Source: Mesodorylaimus sp. YZB2_4
Taxonomy: Eukaryota; Nematoda; Enoplea; Dorylaimida; Dorylaimidae
Length of the DNA stretch: 64,000 bases
NCBI GenBank assembly: GCA_030248295.1
Contig: JASANH010000851.1
Coordinates: forward strand, 310,001 to 374,000
Reading direction: 5' to 3'
Shown: one piece after another, positions 21,280 through 38,737 of the stretch
How the letters are laid out: each line of letters begins with the position of its first letter
How positions within the stretch are numbered: the stretch's first letter is position 1
Made by a program: the position numbers and the translations under genes
The notes under the pieces: model-generated
Seen by the model: only the letters and a program-made list of their open reading frames with translations
Database searches by the model: none
What the model was told of the DNA's origin: nothing

Positions 21280-22021
21280 CCCGAGGTGTGAATTATTTGG
21301 CACCGGACGTGTTTATGCCCCAACTCACTAATCCACTCGTTTGTTGCCTTTTCTGTGTTCGAATAGAGCTAAGCCAGCACGAAGCGGTTGCGAAGAGCAG
21401 CGGTAGTGAAGAGCAACAGAAAGAGCGAAGGGTTCTGTAATAATAAACACTGGAAACATAATTTTGTGCAATTAAACTGGGCACACAAAAATGACATGAC
21501 AGTGAATCGAGGATTCAAACAAATTATAAAATTCTAGCTTGAATGCTCCAAATAGTTTCGTTTGCGTGATGGTTCGTATGAAATTTTTGACTATGTCATT
21601 TTCCAGCATTCGAATCCCCGAATATTTATAATTTATTTATTGGGCTTGTGAGAAATGTTGTGCAGCTCTCAACATTTGAATTTCCCGCTTCCTTGCTTCT
21701 GCGTAATTTTGGCAGCTCTTTTTTTCAGTTTCGCAAAATTCTTGTTGCTTGTGTCAAAAAACAGTTTCGTATCATTACTTCGTTTGTTCAAGCTCGAAGT
21801 TATAAAGTGTTTGACTCGATTCACTGTCATGTCATTTTTGTGTGCCCAGTTTAATTGTACAAATTATGTTTCCAGTGTTTATTATTACAGAACCCGTCGC
21901 TCTTTCTGTGCTGCTCACGGCTGCCGTTTAGAGCAAGCTTAGCGCCGAAAAGGCAACAGACGAGTGGATTAGTAAATTGAGGCGTAAACACATCGGGTGC
22001 CAAATAATTGACACCTCGGGC
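21280..22021. mobile_element. Foldback element, family B
   Basis: Two long inverted arms, about 21,280-21,542 and 21,787-22,021, start and end with CCCGAGGTGT...ATTTGGCACC and its complement, and share CTGGGCACACAAAAATGACA near their inner ends. The spacer is about 245 bp. A single related arm lies at 30,848-31,200. No transposase-like frame is present. Confidence 0.75.
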
Positions 22022-22024
22022 CAG

Positions 22025-23810
22025 GAATAACCCGCTCATTAAAGTTCAGTCAATTTCAGCAAATTTTATTTTAGGTGGATTAATGATGAAGCATTTGATA
22101 AAAGAAAAATATTTTTGTTCTCGCACTGTAGGCAGCAGGCTTAAAAAACTCAATGCTCATGGAGGCAGTCTGCTAACAATCTGCGCCTGCAGCGGAAATG
22201 GATTGATAATGGCATTAAAAAATGCAGTTTGGGTATTGCTACTCACCACAACTGCACCAGAATGAATGTTCAGGCTTAGCCAGTGTTCGAAAAAACAGCG
22301 GTTTTTCCCTCTGACCTAACCCTGACCTTGACAAGGGGTCGGTCAATCAGGGTTTTTACAGATTTCTGACATTGACCTTGAGGTCACTTTTATTATATCA
22401 CTTTGCTAAACTAAATTCAGGTAATATGGCAACTACAATATCACGGTATGTCCTGCAGCCAAACTGGACGAATGGATTGCTAGGCATTTTTTGAGCTATC
22501 ACGATAGTTGCATGCTTGCAAGTAGGGTACTTCAGGAGGCAAAGCCAACTTTTCAGCACAGCTCTCTTTTTCGACTGGCTTTGAAACGTGATTCTACTAA
22601 AACAACTGAAAAGACTGCCAAGTTAGCTTACAAACGCTTAGTTAAGGAACTCTAGCTGGTTAAGCCCAGTCCGACAGTCCTCGTTGTCCTTTTCATCCCT
22701 GATTCATCATCTTCAAAAAACACCCTCACTGCAACTACACACTGCTGAATGCTGGTTGGGTGCCAGACGGCCTTCGATGGCACCACGAACGTAGCATGCT
22801 ACTGAATTGGGAAACCATTGACGACTGATCAGATTAGGAACAGAAACAAAGTCATGCAGTCTCCTCACCTCAGAGACAGCCAAAAATGTGTCATCATCGA
22901 CTTCGAAAATAATGCCACGGGCATAATGGTGACCAGGCGCTCCTTCATGCGCGTGACCGCGAGAAGATTCAAAACTGCTTGCACCTGCCTGATCAAACAA
23001 AACCTGCGACAGGGACCAGATAGGGCTTATCACCCAATATTTTTCCAGCCTTAGCTGCTAAATTCGTCAATCTTCATTTTAAGCCCTTTTGAGAAACAGA
23101 TCACAAAGTTGATGCCAGATTATCCAAAAGTTGATCCCGGCGTGCTTTCGAGAAACCGGCCCAGACTTTAGCTGCTTCTCACAATTTGTAATTGCATTTT
23201 GATATGAGCAGCAAATCAGAATCAGCAATTCAAATTTTACGGGTTCTGTCAGGTTTGACTTTCTGACCCAGCCCAGCCCAAACTCGACTCGTTTACGATC
23301 CAACCTGACCGAGCCCAAAACCCGCCCGGGTCAGGCTGGGTTTCCAGGTCGGGCAGGTTCAAAAAACTACGTCAACAATAAATTTGATGTCCCTTTTCTC
23401 TGATTTTCTTTCCATATTTCGCTGTCTCTTTTTATTTGTCACTATTACTGACAAAAAAGCCTGCTATAGCAACACAAAACTGCGCTAAATAGTCAATAGT
23501 TCTCTGGTCACGACAAGCGATCGACAGGATTCGACGTTACAAACGAGGTCTATATACTGTAGTTCTAGGAAGGTTTTTTCGGTGTCATTCGGGCACCGTT
23601 TGACGGATTTTAATAAAATTTGACCCAAGCATGCGGGACGGCACCCGGGAACCCTACGATGGGATTTCGCGATATTCTGATCGGTTCGGGGGATATCTAT
23701 CAAAAACGACTTCTAAAGTGTGGACCCGTACTGCAGATTATGAGTCCGCAAGTTTGACCTGCGAAGGGATCATTTTCAATGCTTTTAGTAAAAACAGATT
23801 TCCAAAAGCG
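22025..23810. other. Intergenic, no confident gene
   Basis: A minus-strand 106-codon frame at 22,713-23,033 has no recognisable family. A GC-rich block of CCCAGCCCAGCCC/GGGTCAGGCTGGG words at 23,265-23,360 looks like a small inverted repeat. Confidence 0.4.
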
Positions 23811-25004
23811 CTGTAACCATTGCACCACAGTGAACCTGATAGAAGAATGGTTGTTTCCTGATTCCAGCCATGTCGTTCACTGCCGATCATCGCCGCGACA
23901 CTAAAGACGTGCTGGAAGAAATCATTAGATTATAAACGGGTGATAATTTTTCGATAATGATTCCAAATTTTGCTTATATTTTATGCGATTTTATAGCAAA
24001 TACAATCAGTCAACAGTGAAAATTCAACATTGAAAACCGAATTGCGTAAACTGGAAGCTGATTTGGGTAAAAAGGTACAATTATAATTTTACATATGATC
24101 TTGCAGCTTGGAAAAACTGATTTTTATTGAAGGATAAAGAATTAGAAAAGCTTTTAGATTCATCCAACAGCGAATCTTTTTTCACTACAAACACTGTAAG
24201 TGACCTAAACCGGGCACTGAAAGCACAGTACTATTTTATGCTACTATTCGAGATTAAAACGCCTTGAACGCCCTACGACCTTTTGATAATCGTTCTCCTG
24301 GATCTGACTGGACTGGACTGGCAGGGCCTAAAAATTACCTGAAAACTGCAAGGGCCCGCACTTTGTAGAGGGAAACTGGAAAAGGTGTTCAGCAACGGCT
24401 TCTGACGCAATCTTTGAAACAAAAAATTGTGCGTTTGGAACAAGTCATTCGAGCAAAAGATTCTGCTTTGAAGTGAGCTTACTGAAATCAATATTTTTTC
24501 TAAAAATTAATTGATTTTTGAGCATGTTAAATGGCTGCAATTTTTCTGTTTAATAGCACTCTAAAATCAGACCTGAAATGCACTCGTTTGGAAGAATTAC
24601 GAATTCAATCAGAAACTATGTATCAAGAGGTCAGATATTTCAAATTTGTCCCATCATTTTCGAAATTTGAAAACTTAAAAATCCCAACATTCTAATTTAG
24701 ATCCTTCGCCTTCGACATTCCATAAAAGACACGAGTATCGACAATCCAGCCACTGAAGTTCAGCATCGCATAAAAACTATGCAAGAGACGATACTGAAAT
24801 TAAATGACAGTAATCAAAAATTATTGGAAGAAAATAAAAAATTGCATGAAAAATCGAATTCACCCAGTCATGCTGCTCATTCGCCGAAGAAAACGGGGTC
24901 GATACGTGGTTTTGAGGATAGTGGAGGACGAGGTACTGCATTGTCTGATTTTCTGTTTGATGGCGACTGGACAGGTCAGTCGCAACGCAGCGGGTGCCTG
25001 CTGT

Positions 25005-25425
25005 AGGGCCTGATTACACTCTACTTGGTCGCCCCCTGTCGACTGGCGCGTGCGCACCAAAGTCGCAGAGTCGCCGCTTTTAGGTGTTTTGTCGAAATTT
25101 TCTGCGATAACTGAAGTTGATGTCAGCGACAATATTGCAGCGAAAAAGGTGCTCTATCAAGCAGATTCAATGTCGAGGTTGATTTTCCGTTTTCAGCAGA
25201 TTTTTCGTAAATTTTGCGATTTTAATGAAAAAATTCGCTTAAAACATAAGAACAGGATTGACAGCAAAACAAAGACAACCAGCCGATAAAGCATATTTTT
25301 CTCTACAAAGTGACCGACACTGACATGGACGTTTGTTATCGCTAAAACTTGGAGAAAAATTGGCTGAAAGCGGCGTGGGGGCAGAAACGCATTTTGACAG
25401 GCGTGTGGGCACCTGACTATAATCA
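25005..25425. mobile_element. MITE family A within the IQCE pseudogene intron
   Basis: About 420 bp with imperfect terminal inverted repeats. The start GGGCCTGATTACACTC...CTGTCGACTGGCGCGTG mirrors the end AGGCGTGTGGGCACCTGACTA. The inner parts of the arms pair over CGCCGCTTT...GAAATTTT...GCGATAAC. The same element sits at 51,955-52,375 in the parent gene. Confidence 0.75.
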
Positions 25426-25549
25426 GACTCGTAGCCGCAGCATTCCAGCGCAGAACCTGTAGTTATATGTAGTGCACTACTCAGGGAAGTTATACTCGAC
25501 GATTCACTTTATTATTTCTACCGCATTTCTCAGTATGCAGCGTGCAGCA

Positions 25550-25920
25550 TGCATTCAGCGGAATGCAGCGCTATCGCCGATTTTGGGCGATATTTCTTGA
25601 TGTTTTCTTCCATAACTGAAGTTGATCTCAGCGTGAATAACGTAGAGAGAAGTGTGCTCTATCAAGCAGATATAACTTCCAGGCTTGATTTTTCATGTTT
25701 AGTTTTTATCGAATTTTTCTCAAATTTTTGCGACTCAAATCGACCTGACCGATCGATTGATGTTTGCGAATTTTTGCGACCAGTCGATAGAGCATATTTT
25801 CCTCAATGAAATTGTTTCTGAGATTAACTCAGGTTATTGCTAAAAATTTCGAGAAAAATTGACTAAAAACCACGAATGTTCAAAAACTCATTACAACAGG
25901 CGTATGTACACCCGACTACA
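25550..25920. mobile_element. Second MITE family A copy in the pseudogene
   Basis: A diverged relative of 25,005-25,425, keeping CTGAAGTTGATCTCAGC, GTGCTCTATCAAGCAGAT, CAGTCGATAGAGCATATTTT and ACAGGCGTATGTACACCCGA. Its counterpart in the parent gene is at 51,470-51,830. Confidence 0.65.
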
Positions 25921-26339
25921 ATTGGGCCGCAGCATTCCAGCAAAAACCTATATTTCTAGTACTCTACTCAGGGAAGTTACTCGAAGGGTCACTACGTTAT
26001 TTTTAACACCTTGGCCAAAGTGCAGCATGCAGCAGGAATTCAGTAAAGTTTCAGCATGATTTCACCAAAGTTTCATCAAGCATTCAGAAACATGCAATGT
26101 ACAGCCTTAGCGTTTGATTTATGCAGAATTCGTACCATAAACCATTCGTGTGTCTTATTATAGCCTACAATGGAATGCAACGAGGTCAGTTGATCGCTGC
26201 AATTCGTCATCTGGAAAAGGTGCGTTCCTGATGTAATGATCAGATAATGATACCACAGCGATCATTTTTTAGCAACTGGCAAATCGAGATCACGAATTTT
26301 TCAAGAACGGTAACATTTTACTGTAGGACACTTTCTGTT

Positions 26340-27614
26340 AGGACACTAGAAATTGAGCATTTGCGTCTTTTTGGCCAGGTTATCACTGAAAATTTCAAGA
26401 AAAAATTTGCTGAAAGTTGCGAGCGCGCATATTTGCGAAAATGCACTTTTGTTGACGGTAGGGCGAGAAAATGCAGCGGCCATGGCGGGCAGTGACAAAA
26501 CATTAGCTCATCGTCAATTTTTCCCCAGGCCTTTGTCACATATCACCTTGAGCGAAGCCATTTTAGTAAACGGCCACACCAACCTGCCAAGCCTGATGTG
26601 CTGTAGTCAACAGGGTCCTTATTGTAAAATTTATTTTATTGTAATCACTTTTACGGTGAGTCATAAGGAAATTCCAGGGAAATTTTCACGCCCTTACGTT
26701 AACAAAAAGTGCATTTTCACGAGCCCGCTTAAAAAAATTAAGAATTTTGATCATGCTGTGATGTGTCACAGTCGCCTGTCGCAGTCTGGCCAGCTAAAGT
26801 TTGCGTGTGAAAAGTGCGTGCTGGTTTCGGTGTGCAGCGAAGAAACGTGATGCTACTTTTATACTTTATATATTGTTGGTTCTTTCGTTTTTCCGCTAAG
26901 TTTTCACCATTTCTCGTCGTAATTATTAATATCAACTGCTCGCCAGTCGGTCTCTCGCCAGTAGTTTTTGTCTCGGCATCTTCCTTTTCTGTCTTCGAAT
27001 AGAGCTAGCTTATAAGTGCATCTGCTTGCCTACAAAATACGCAAGGCAAACTTGGTCTCATTATTTCTCGATTCGGACTTCTTATGTGCAGATACATTGT
27101 GGAGGGTGGAAGTGACTGACTACTCAGGACTCCCCATGAAGACCCTTCCAAAGCGGGTTGGCGGAAAAGTCGCCTCTATTGTGTCTTTTGCCAGCCTGCC
27201 TACGAGCGGCTGATGCCATTTTGTAGGGCTTACTGTATACGTAAGGCCTAGTTTTGTTTAGCTAGCTGATTCATGCACCCGTTACCGGCCTCTGCACAGC
27301 TTTCCTTTGGCATTGCTGCCCTTTTCAATTATGGGATTCGCCTGCTCGCTTTTCTGTACTCGCTATAGCACTAAGCACTCGCTATAGCACTAAGCATGAG
27401 GGACCAAAACAGACTAGCTAGAAAGCACTTATTTAATGATCATGCTTTTCATTTGCAAGCTGGGGTTTTCCTATTTTGGGGGAAATATATTTTCACTTCC
27501 GAGCTTGGTCTTGATTATATGTTGTACAGGCCCCGTTACAACAGGCCCCCTTCACAACTCGCTCCTGACTCATTCTATTACATTTATGCTGTCATGAAAC
27601 AATAAAAGAGTTGG
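26340..27614. other. No gene seen; repeat fragments
   Basis: A 165-codon plus-strand frame at 26,353-26,850 overlaps a fragment of MITE family A (26,375-26,470) and shows no family resemblance. The stretch 26,940-27,010 resembles part of foldback family B. A directly repeated CACTCGCTATAGCACTAAG occurs near 27,370 and 27,383. Confidence 0.4.
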
Positions 27615-28340
27615 TTACTGATGGTTGGTACACCATAAAATAACCTGAGTTTTTGCACCATGGATCACAGTAATTGTGCACATGGCCGTGTCGTTCGACG
27701 TGAGTCGTTGCTTGAGCCTGTGAACTGTGTCCTCATCGGCCTTCGTCCAATTCCAGCGAACTCCCTTCTTCGTTAGTCTGTGCAGACCAGAACATAAGGA
27801 TTGTAAGCATGGAATCAACATACCGTAGTAGTTGACAGAGCCCAAGAATGACCTTAAGTCGGGTACAATTTGCGCATCGCTTCGACCCGTTCCTCCTTAG
27901 GGTGGATGCCGAATTCATCGATCAGATGTCCAAGGTAGTTGACTGACTGCTGTCGGAAATTACACTTGGCCACTTGCGTCTTGACGTCGGTTTGCTGCAA
28001 TCGTCTAAAGACCTTCCGAACCCGTTCATCATGTTCCTCGACCGTCTTCCCCGCTACGATAATGTACACTGCCGTAGGTACCATCGAGCCCAGACAGAAT
28101 CGCCTCCATTGTTCGCTGAAACAAGGCAGGCGCGAAGTTAACCCCAAACGGCAACCGTTTGTAGCGATAGTAGCCTCTGTGCGTAGCTATCACCAGGAAT
28201 CGTCTGGATTCGGGTTCCACTTCCATCTGCAAATACGTATCTTTGAGATCGATCACCGAGTAGTACCTACCACCATTCAGCTTATCCGTGATTTCTTCGA
28301 ACCTTCTACCTACCACCCATGCGCCTGTCGCGAGTAACAA
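27615..28340 (-). mobile_element. Degenerate Ty3/Gypsy reverse transcriptase fragment
   Basis: Three minus-strand frames, joined by frameshifts, carry Gypsy-type RT signatures in order: YYSVIDLKDTYLQMEVEPES and THRGYYRYKRLPFGVNFAPA and FQRTMEAIL (28,029-28,340), then AGKTVEEHDERVRKVFRRLQ and NYLGHLIDEFGIHP (27,854-28,147), then FLGSVNYYGMLIP and KKGVRWNWTKADED (27,615-27,845). The catalytic YxDD box is gone: the frame there reads YIIVAG (near 28,051-28,066), and a frameshift lies just before it. No protease, RNase H, integrase or paired LTRs were recognised nearby. It is an inactive relic. Confidence 0.9.
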
Positions 28341-28349
28341 TTACCCTTC

Positions 28350-29060
28350 TAATTGGGAGTGTGCCCTGCTTCTGACTCGATGTGGTCGGACTTCTTACGA
28401 CACAAAATCAGACGTCCAGTGCCTTCCCGCCTTCAAATCAGAAGGGGTCAAATTCGGACCATGACCTTCTGATTCGACCTCTGACAGCGTCTGATCAGAC
28501 GCTTTCTTACATCTGATCAGAAGGGGGTATTTTGAGATGACGCCGGAGAATATCAATATTGAAAATGTGTGAGATTTCGAAATGGTTTCGTCTACCCCAG
28601 CATGAATGTGGCATGTTGCTAGGCGGGTCCACAGCGACTGGTCAAGCCAAGCCAGCAGAGTCACCTCAGCGAGGTGGCTGACCAGCCGCAGCTAAACCAG
28701 TCCGGAACTTGCAGATTTATTGACATGGCATTCGCTGTCGAGTGCCATTTACTCGGATTTACGATTAGAGCTCGTGCGGCTAGGAAGTAATAAAAGTTCA
28801 GAGAATCCTATCGCTTTTTGTGCTTTTGATGCTGACATCAGCAGGTACTGCACAGTACAGGCGGTCTGAAATTCACACCCAAACCCGACCCTACTCAATC
28901 CAATTTTTTCCTGAAAAATTGTTTTGAATAAATGAACGCAGTATTTTTTTCTGGCGCAGAAGAAAATATTTCTCAGAGGCTTTTCAGAAAATTCGCGCAC
29001 AAAAACTAAATTGCAAACAATCTAAATTTTTAGGCCTGTCTGAAATTGCCACGCATGAAA
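28350..29060. other. No gene seen; GATC palindromes
   Basis: Contains the inverted repeat GCGTCTGATCAGACGC near 28,489 and several TTCTGATC words around 28,430-28,520, suggesting a small inverted-repeat element. There is no coding evidence. Confidence 0.4.
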
Positions 29061-29065
29061 TTGTT

Positions 29066-29500
29066 TTAACAATCCATTTTCGCTGCAACATTTCCTTGAT
29101 TCCAGCTGGCTTGATATATTGGCCAATCTACAGTATATCGAGTCATAATCGTTTCGAACATTGTTGGGTAGCTTGAGGAAGGGCTTGCATTGCTGCTGTA
29201 ATTCCTGAATTCACTTTCCGCTGGATTGTTATCATCACTCAAGTAATTGAATGCTTGACTCGATAATATGCGGTTCATTGAATTGCTTGACAGCGAATTC
29301 AGGGGTAAGAAAAAATTACGCAGATCACATCTAGAAACATCCACATTCCCATTCCGACTTTTGCAGTTCCATTTATCCTGCGAATCAGTGTGCATAAAGA
29401 AGATAGATTGATATAGGCGGTTAAAAAAATTTGAATTTGATTTGCGGTAATTGAAATTAGGATTCATTTGTGTGTCGGGTTTTTGGGGCTTCAGAATCAA
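29066..29500 (-). other. Unassigned 144-codon open frame
   Basis: An Asn/Ser-rich frame (for example SSNASPSSSYPTMFETIM) without a recognised domain, signal peptide or splice partners. Its length in this AT-rich DNA is mildly unusual. It could be an exon of an unknown gene or chance. Confidence 0.2.
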
Positions 29501-29929
29501 AATCCCAACTGAACCAGACTTTCCGGGTTGGATTTTCGGTAAGGCTAAGGGTCGGGTACCTGATGTCGTACCTGAGTACAGTAGTTGTTGTGAGAGAGTG
29601 ATGGTTGTTGCCTAACACACCAGTAGTCTTCATTGATTAGGCGTAGGGCGTTGCCTGAAACCTGTTCGTGTCGTGTTTCAGACTGATATGACTAATGGGC
29701 AATGGCTTTGAGAAGTATAAACCTGTTTAATCTTATGCTAGTCGCGCTGGGAGTGCAGGAAGGTTCAACATGGCGATACTACAGGTGTGTTGCACATTCT
29801 GTCACAGGAGCCAACAAATCAGCATCAGATGACATTCCCAGCCACTGTGAGCACAGGCTGAATGGTCTGAAAGTTTCAGTTGTGATCATATTCATACATA
29901 CTATATCCATAGCCAAGCACTATGCAGCT

Positions 29930-30056
29930 CACTCGAGGGCTGAGGTACACTCAAATTGACAATCATTTTTTACCCAGGCAAGAATCGAACCCTTCCGTCC
30001 AAGGGCGCACCCAACGTCAGAGGCAGACGCCTTGACCAGCTGAGGCCACGACTCTG
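29930..30056 (-). repeat. tRNA-derived SINE, type 1 (best preserved head)
   Basis: On the minus strand the head has an A box (GTGGCCTCAGCTGGTCAAGG), an anticodon-region stretch and a B box (AGGGTTCGATTCTTGCC), then the TTGCCTGGGTAAAAA junction and a tail ending GCCCTCGAGTG. The A- and B-box spacing fits an RNA polymerase III internal promoter. The acceptor stem is not paired, so it is a SINE rather than a tRNA. Confidence 0.7.
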
Positions 30057-30847
30057 GTGATTCCTTGAAACTCCAGTAGTTTATTTCATTAATCAAACTC
30101 GGTAAGCTCGTGTCTTCCCTCACCTGCCTCTGGCAGACAGTGTCTGACTGGCGCTTCTGTCCATCTCCACCGGGAATGTATACAGACAAGAATCGAGAGC
30201 AAGCTGCGGGCTCGGCCGGCAAAGTGATCAACAGAAAAGCCCCCGTTTCTACAATTCTGATGTGATCGAGGCTAGCAAGTTATGTCAATGCGGTCACCAC
30301 ACCTTTCTCTGTTTGATCAGTGGCCGCAACAACCGCAGCAGATGTGAACCACTGTGCATGGAAAGAGTAAAAAGTAAAGTCTTTTTTAATTAAACTAAAT
30401 TTTTCAGACTTTTATCAAAACTTGTGAATTTTTAGAGCTCAAATGATCATATTTATATCTTTTAAAAGATATAATTTGAATATTCATATCCATATCTTTC
30501 TGGGCTATGGATATCTAAATCTTATATATTTCTTAGATTTCATATCAACACTGCAAACAGTGGAAACCCCGCAATTTGAAGGGCTCCGTACAAACAGATG
30601 CAAAAACACCCATTCTGCTCCGCTGTTGCCTTGTTTTCCCCTCGTGCGCATTGACTGCAATTATCCACTGGCTCTCTTTCACAAAGCCAGTGACATCACT
30701 CGAAACAGCGGGATAAGGATGAGCACTGGCCGAAAAAGGGGACGAAACGCCATCGGACAAAAGGAGACGATGGCTGGTGACTAGGATCAACCGCGCCATT
30801 GACCTCGCCTCGTGTCCATAAAAGGACAGCGGCTCGTTTTTCCTGGC

Positions 30848-31200
30848 CCGAGGTGTCAATCATTTGGCACCCGATGTGTTTATGCCCCAATTCACTAATC
30901 CACTGGCTTGTTACTTTTCTCTCAGCATCTGCCTTTTCTGTGCTCGACTGGCCAGCACTGAAAGAGCATCGGTTTTTGTAATAATACATAATAGAAACAT
31001 AATTTGTACAATTTAACTGGGCACACAAAAATGACATCACAGGAAAAAGAGGATTCAGTCTATAAACTTTTAGCTTAGAGTGGTACTGCAGGTCTTTCTA
31101 ACAGCCGCAACAAGAATTTTGCGAAACTGAAGGAAAAAAGAGCTAATGTATAATTGTCAAAATCATGCAGAAGCAAAGCAGCGGGAAATTCAAATATTGC
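30848..31200. mobile_element. Single arm of foldback family B
   Basis: Matches the reverse complement of about 21,655-22,021, from CCGAGGTGTCAATCATTTGG through CTGGGCACACAAAAATGACA to AGCGGGAAATTCAAAT. It lies immediately downstream of the HS3ST stop on the opposite strand. Confidence 0.7.
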
Positions 31201-31258
31201 AAAACTATACAGCATTTCTCAAAAACCCGATAAATAAATGATAAAAATAAAATTTTTG

Positions 31259-36534
<5,276 letters not shown>

Positions 36535-36647
36535 ATATCTATATATATATATAGCCGTGATCATACCCGTGTATATTCATATACAAAAATATATACTGTA
36601 TATACTGTATATACAATCATAATCAAAAACCATTACCGTGTATATCC

Positions 36648-36680
<33 letters not shown>

Positions 36681-36815
36681 TATATTTATATATATATATA
36701 TATATATATTTCAGATATATACACACAATATTCAAAACCATAACCGTGTATTTCCATACTTAAATATAAATATATATATAACCATGACCATGTATATTCT
36801 ATATATATATATTTA
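36535..36815. repeat. AT microsatellite with CCGTGTATAT spacers
   Basis: (TA)n tracts are broken by regularly recurring ACCGTGTATATYCATA words near 36,525, 36,568, 36,636, 36,743 and 36,790. It behaves like a minisatellite of (TA)n units rather than a plain dinucleotide run. Confidence 0.85.
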
Positions 36816-37644
36816 GAGCCATAAGTATAACCACAACCGGGTGTATCTGCATTCATTGTTTTTTTAATCATAGGCGCAGCGTTGCACTCTACTTATACGT
36901 ATGAAACTGTAATATATCAACTATGTACATGAACCTACAATTACAAAAGAGACTTGCTGGACCAATACTTGCTAGGTTTTAACAAAGCTATGTAGCCATT
37001 TTGTAGCGGCATAAATGTGGGCTCAAACCTGTCCAGCGTTAGAAAGATGACTGTTCGTAGAAAGTTGGATTTTGACAGTGCCTATATAAGGAATAAGAAT
37101 ATATCTAATGCAAATGCGTACATCAGCCTGTCAGCCGCCCATCTAAACTGCCTTAAATAATTTCCATAGGTAGTCTAATTTTCTATACAGTATATTACAT
37201 TGGACAGTTACGAGGGCCACATTTATACTGCTTCAAATACATACCTTATGTACAAAATATGCATGTATTACTTCCGTTCAGCTCTTTAGGCTTACGGAGT
37301 ATGCAGCATATACCCATATGTTTTATACATATATGTATGTAACTGGGCTGCACTGGGCTGTGCCGATGAAAAAACCGTATACAGAAATTTATGACATAAT
37401 GTTAAACTGTATATCGTATATATCCAGAGCACACGGACATAATTCCAAAATGGTATGAGACCAAGATTTATCGAGAAATATATTTTGTTATACACTTGTC
37501 ACTCTAATGCACGACTCAGAATGCTGCGCTTGGTCGAGGTGAAATAGCATAGCGCCTATAAAAAAAACATCTCGACGTAGCATCGGTGTCTATAAAACCG
37601 TCCAGTTATATATTTAGCCATATGTGATGAAGTTGGGTCAAGGA

Positions 37645-37708
37645 GAGCTGACCTCACTGACTCAACAATCAGTAATATTACTGATTGTTGAGTCAGTGAG
37701 GTCAGCTC
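37645..37708. repeat. 64-bp perfect palindrome with no spacer
   Basis: Each arm is 32 bp. It starts GAGCTGACCTCACTGACTCA and is symmetric about position 37,676/37,677 (TAAT|ATTA). A partial third copy of the right arm follows at about 37,717-37,735. That copy runs into a second inverted repeat, CTTACCTACAAT...ATTGTAGGTAAG, at about 37,734-37,771. Both could extrude as cruciforms. Confidence 0.93.
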
Positions 37709-38029
37709 CCCTACAATGAGTCAGTGAGGTCAGCTTACCTACAATAACTAGATTACTGATTGTAGGTAAGCAGTACTTAGCGAGCCAGCGAACGATCGAA
37801 TCGAATTAGTGCAGAAACCAAATGAACGGCGATCCAGACGCTCCTAATACCTCAATACACATGCCTGGTAAGCACCAGCACAAACTCGAACGGGGCAAAC
37901 AGGTTGAAGTCAGCGGAATGAGCAGACTATTTGAACCTAATTGAACATAATAAACAGGAGTTGACTATTTTTATGTTCAAGTACTCATCACACATCAACG
38001 AGGGGAATATCATGCCATATTTTATTCAG

Positions 38030-38125
38030 AGCAATGCAGCGCGCTCGAGGGCTGAAGAACACATGCTTTAGATTGATATTTATTTTTTACCCAGGCGGGA
38101 GTCGAACCCTCTCCTCCATAAAGAT
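38030..38125 (-). repeat. tRNA-derived SINE, type 1, 3' part
   Basis: On the minus strand: B box GAGGGTTCGACTCCCGCC, the junction CTGGGTAAAAAATA and the tail ending GCCCTCGAGCGC. It is the same arrangement as at 4866 and 29,930. A long G run follows at about 38,140. Confidence 0.65.
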
Positions 38126-38737
38126 CTTTACCCTACCCTGGGGGGGGGGGGGGGATTAGTGGACGATGGAGGTGGATGGAGGAGGGAGGCTCTCGCCGAG
38201 TGAATGCCTTTTAAAAATCGCAGAGAAATCTTGGAAAATAGCAAAATTTATATAGTATATATTGAATATAAAATTAAGAATATCAAACGACGATACTGAT
38301 AAGTTATCAAACGGCAATCAGGTACAAACAATAATTCAAAGTAGCCTCGTCGGGTGACTCAGATCGATAATATTCCAGTTTCTCAAAACATTCTTCATCT
38401 TCTGGCTCCCCTTTTTCTGAGTCAGATTAAACGATTTCAGCGCCAGTTTTTCCGCTCCTCAGTATGTGTCTTATATCGTGTCGTCACTGGGGTGTCAGAA
38501 GATGCTGAACAGTAATCTGGCTGATCAGACCCGCGGCCTGGACCCTGATCTGGTCCAGCCGATGATCAATCGATGCTGGGCGGGCAGAAAGGCTTCTCCA
38601 GAGCGAATATTTGCTATGGGGCCGGGTCAGCTAGTTTGGACGCTCATTTTAAGGAGGGAGTAGGTCAAATCAAAATGGACGAGAAGTAGTCGAAACCAGG
38701 CATCTTTTGGTGGACGTCCTTTATGGGTGGCTCCAAG

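Larger units (their letters stand above)
23811..26339 (+). pseudogene. Inverted partial copy of IQCE
   Basis: Aligns, intron sequence included, with the minus-strand region 51,044-53,562 of the IQCE gene. It covers exons from the TADHRRDT exon (about 23,871) to the QLANRDHEFF exon (about 26,273). Lesions: one extra T turns the end of the first copied exon into TTA TAA (stop at 23,933-23,935), where the parent reads TTA AAA. A CAG-to-TAG change lies at 24,366-24,368, coding only if the longer form of that exon is used. The N-terminal exons and the IQ-motif half are absent. Later exons remain open (KQKIVRLEQVIRAKDSALK; TRLEELRIQSETMYQE; MQETILKLNDSNQKLLEENK). Both copies carry the same intronic MITEs, so the duplication postdates those insertions. 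Confidence 0.9.

Noticed and set aside
26353-26850. 165-codon plus-strand frame
   Set aside because: It overlaps a MITE fragment and has no domain, no splice support and no coding-like composition.
27222-27610. Left LTR of the Gypsy relic
   Set aside because: A TGTAGGGC start and a CAATAAAAGAG signal are present, but orientation is opposite to the reverse transcriptase and no matching flanks or second LTR could be found.
36686-36871. Tyr-rich minus-strand frame
   Set aside because: It is a translated AT microsatellite.
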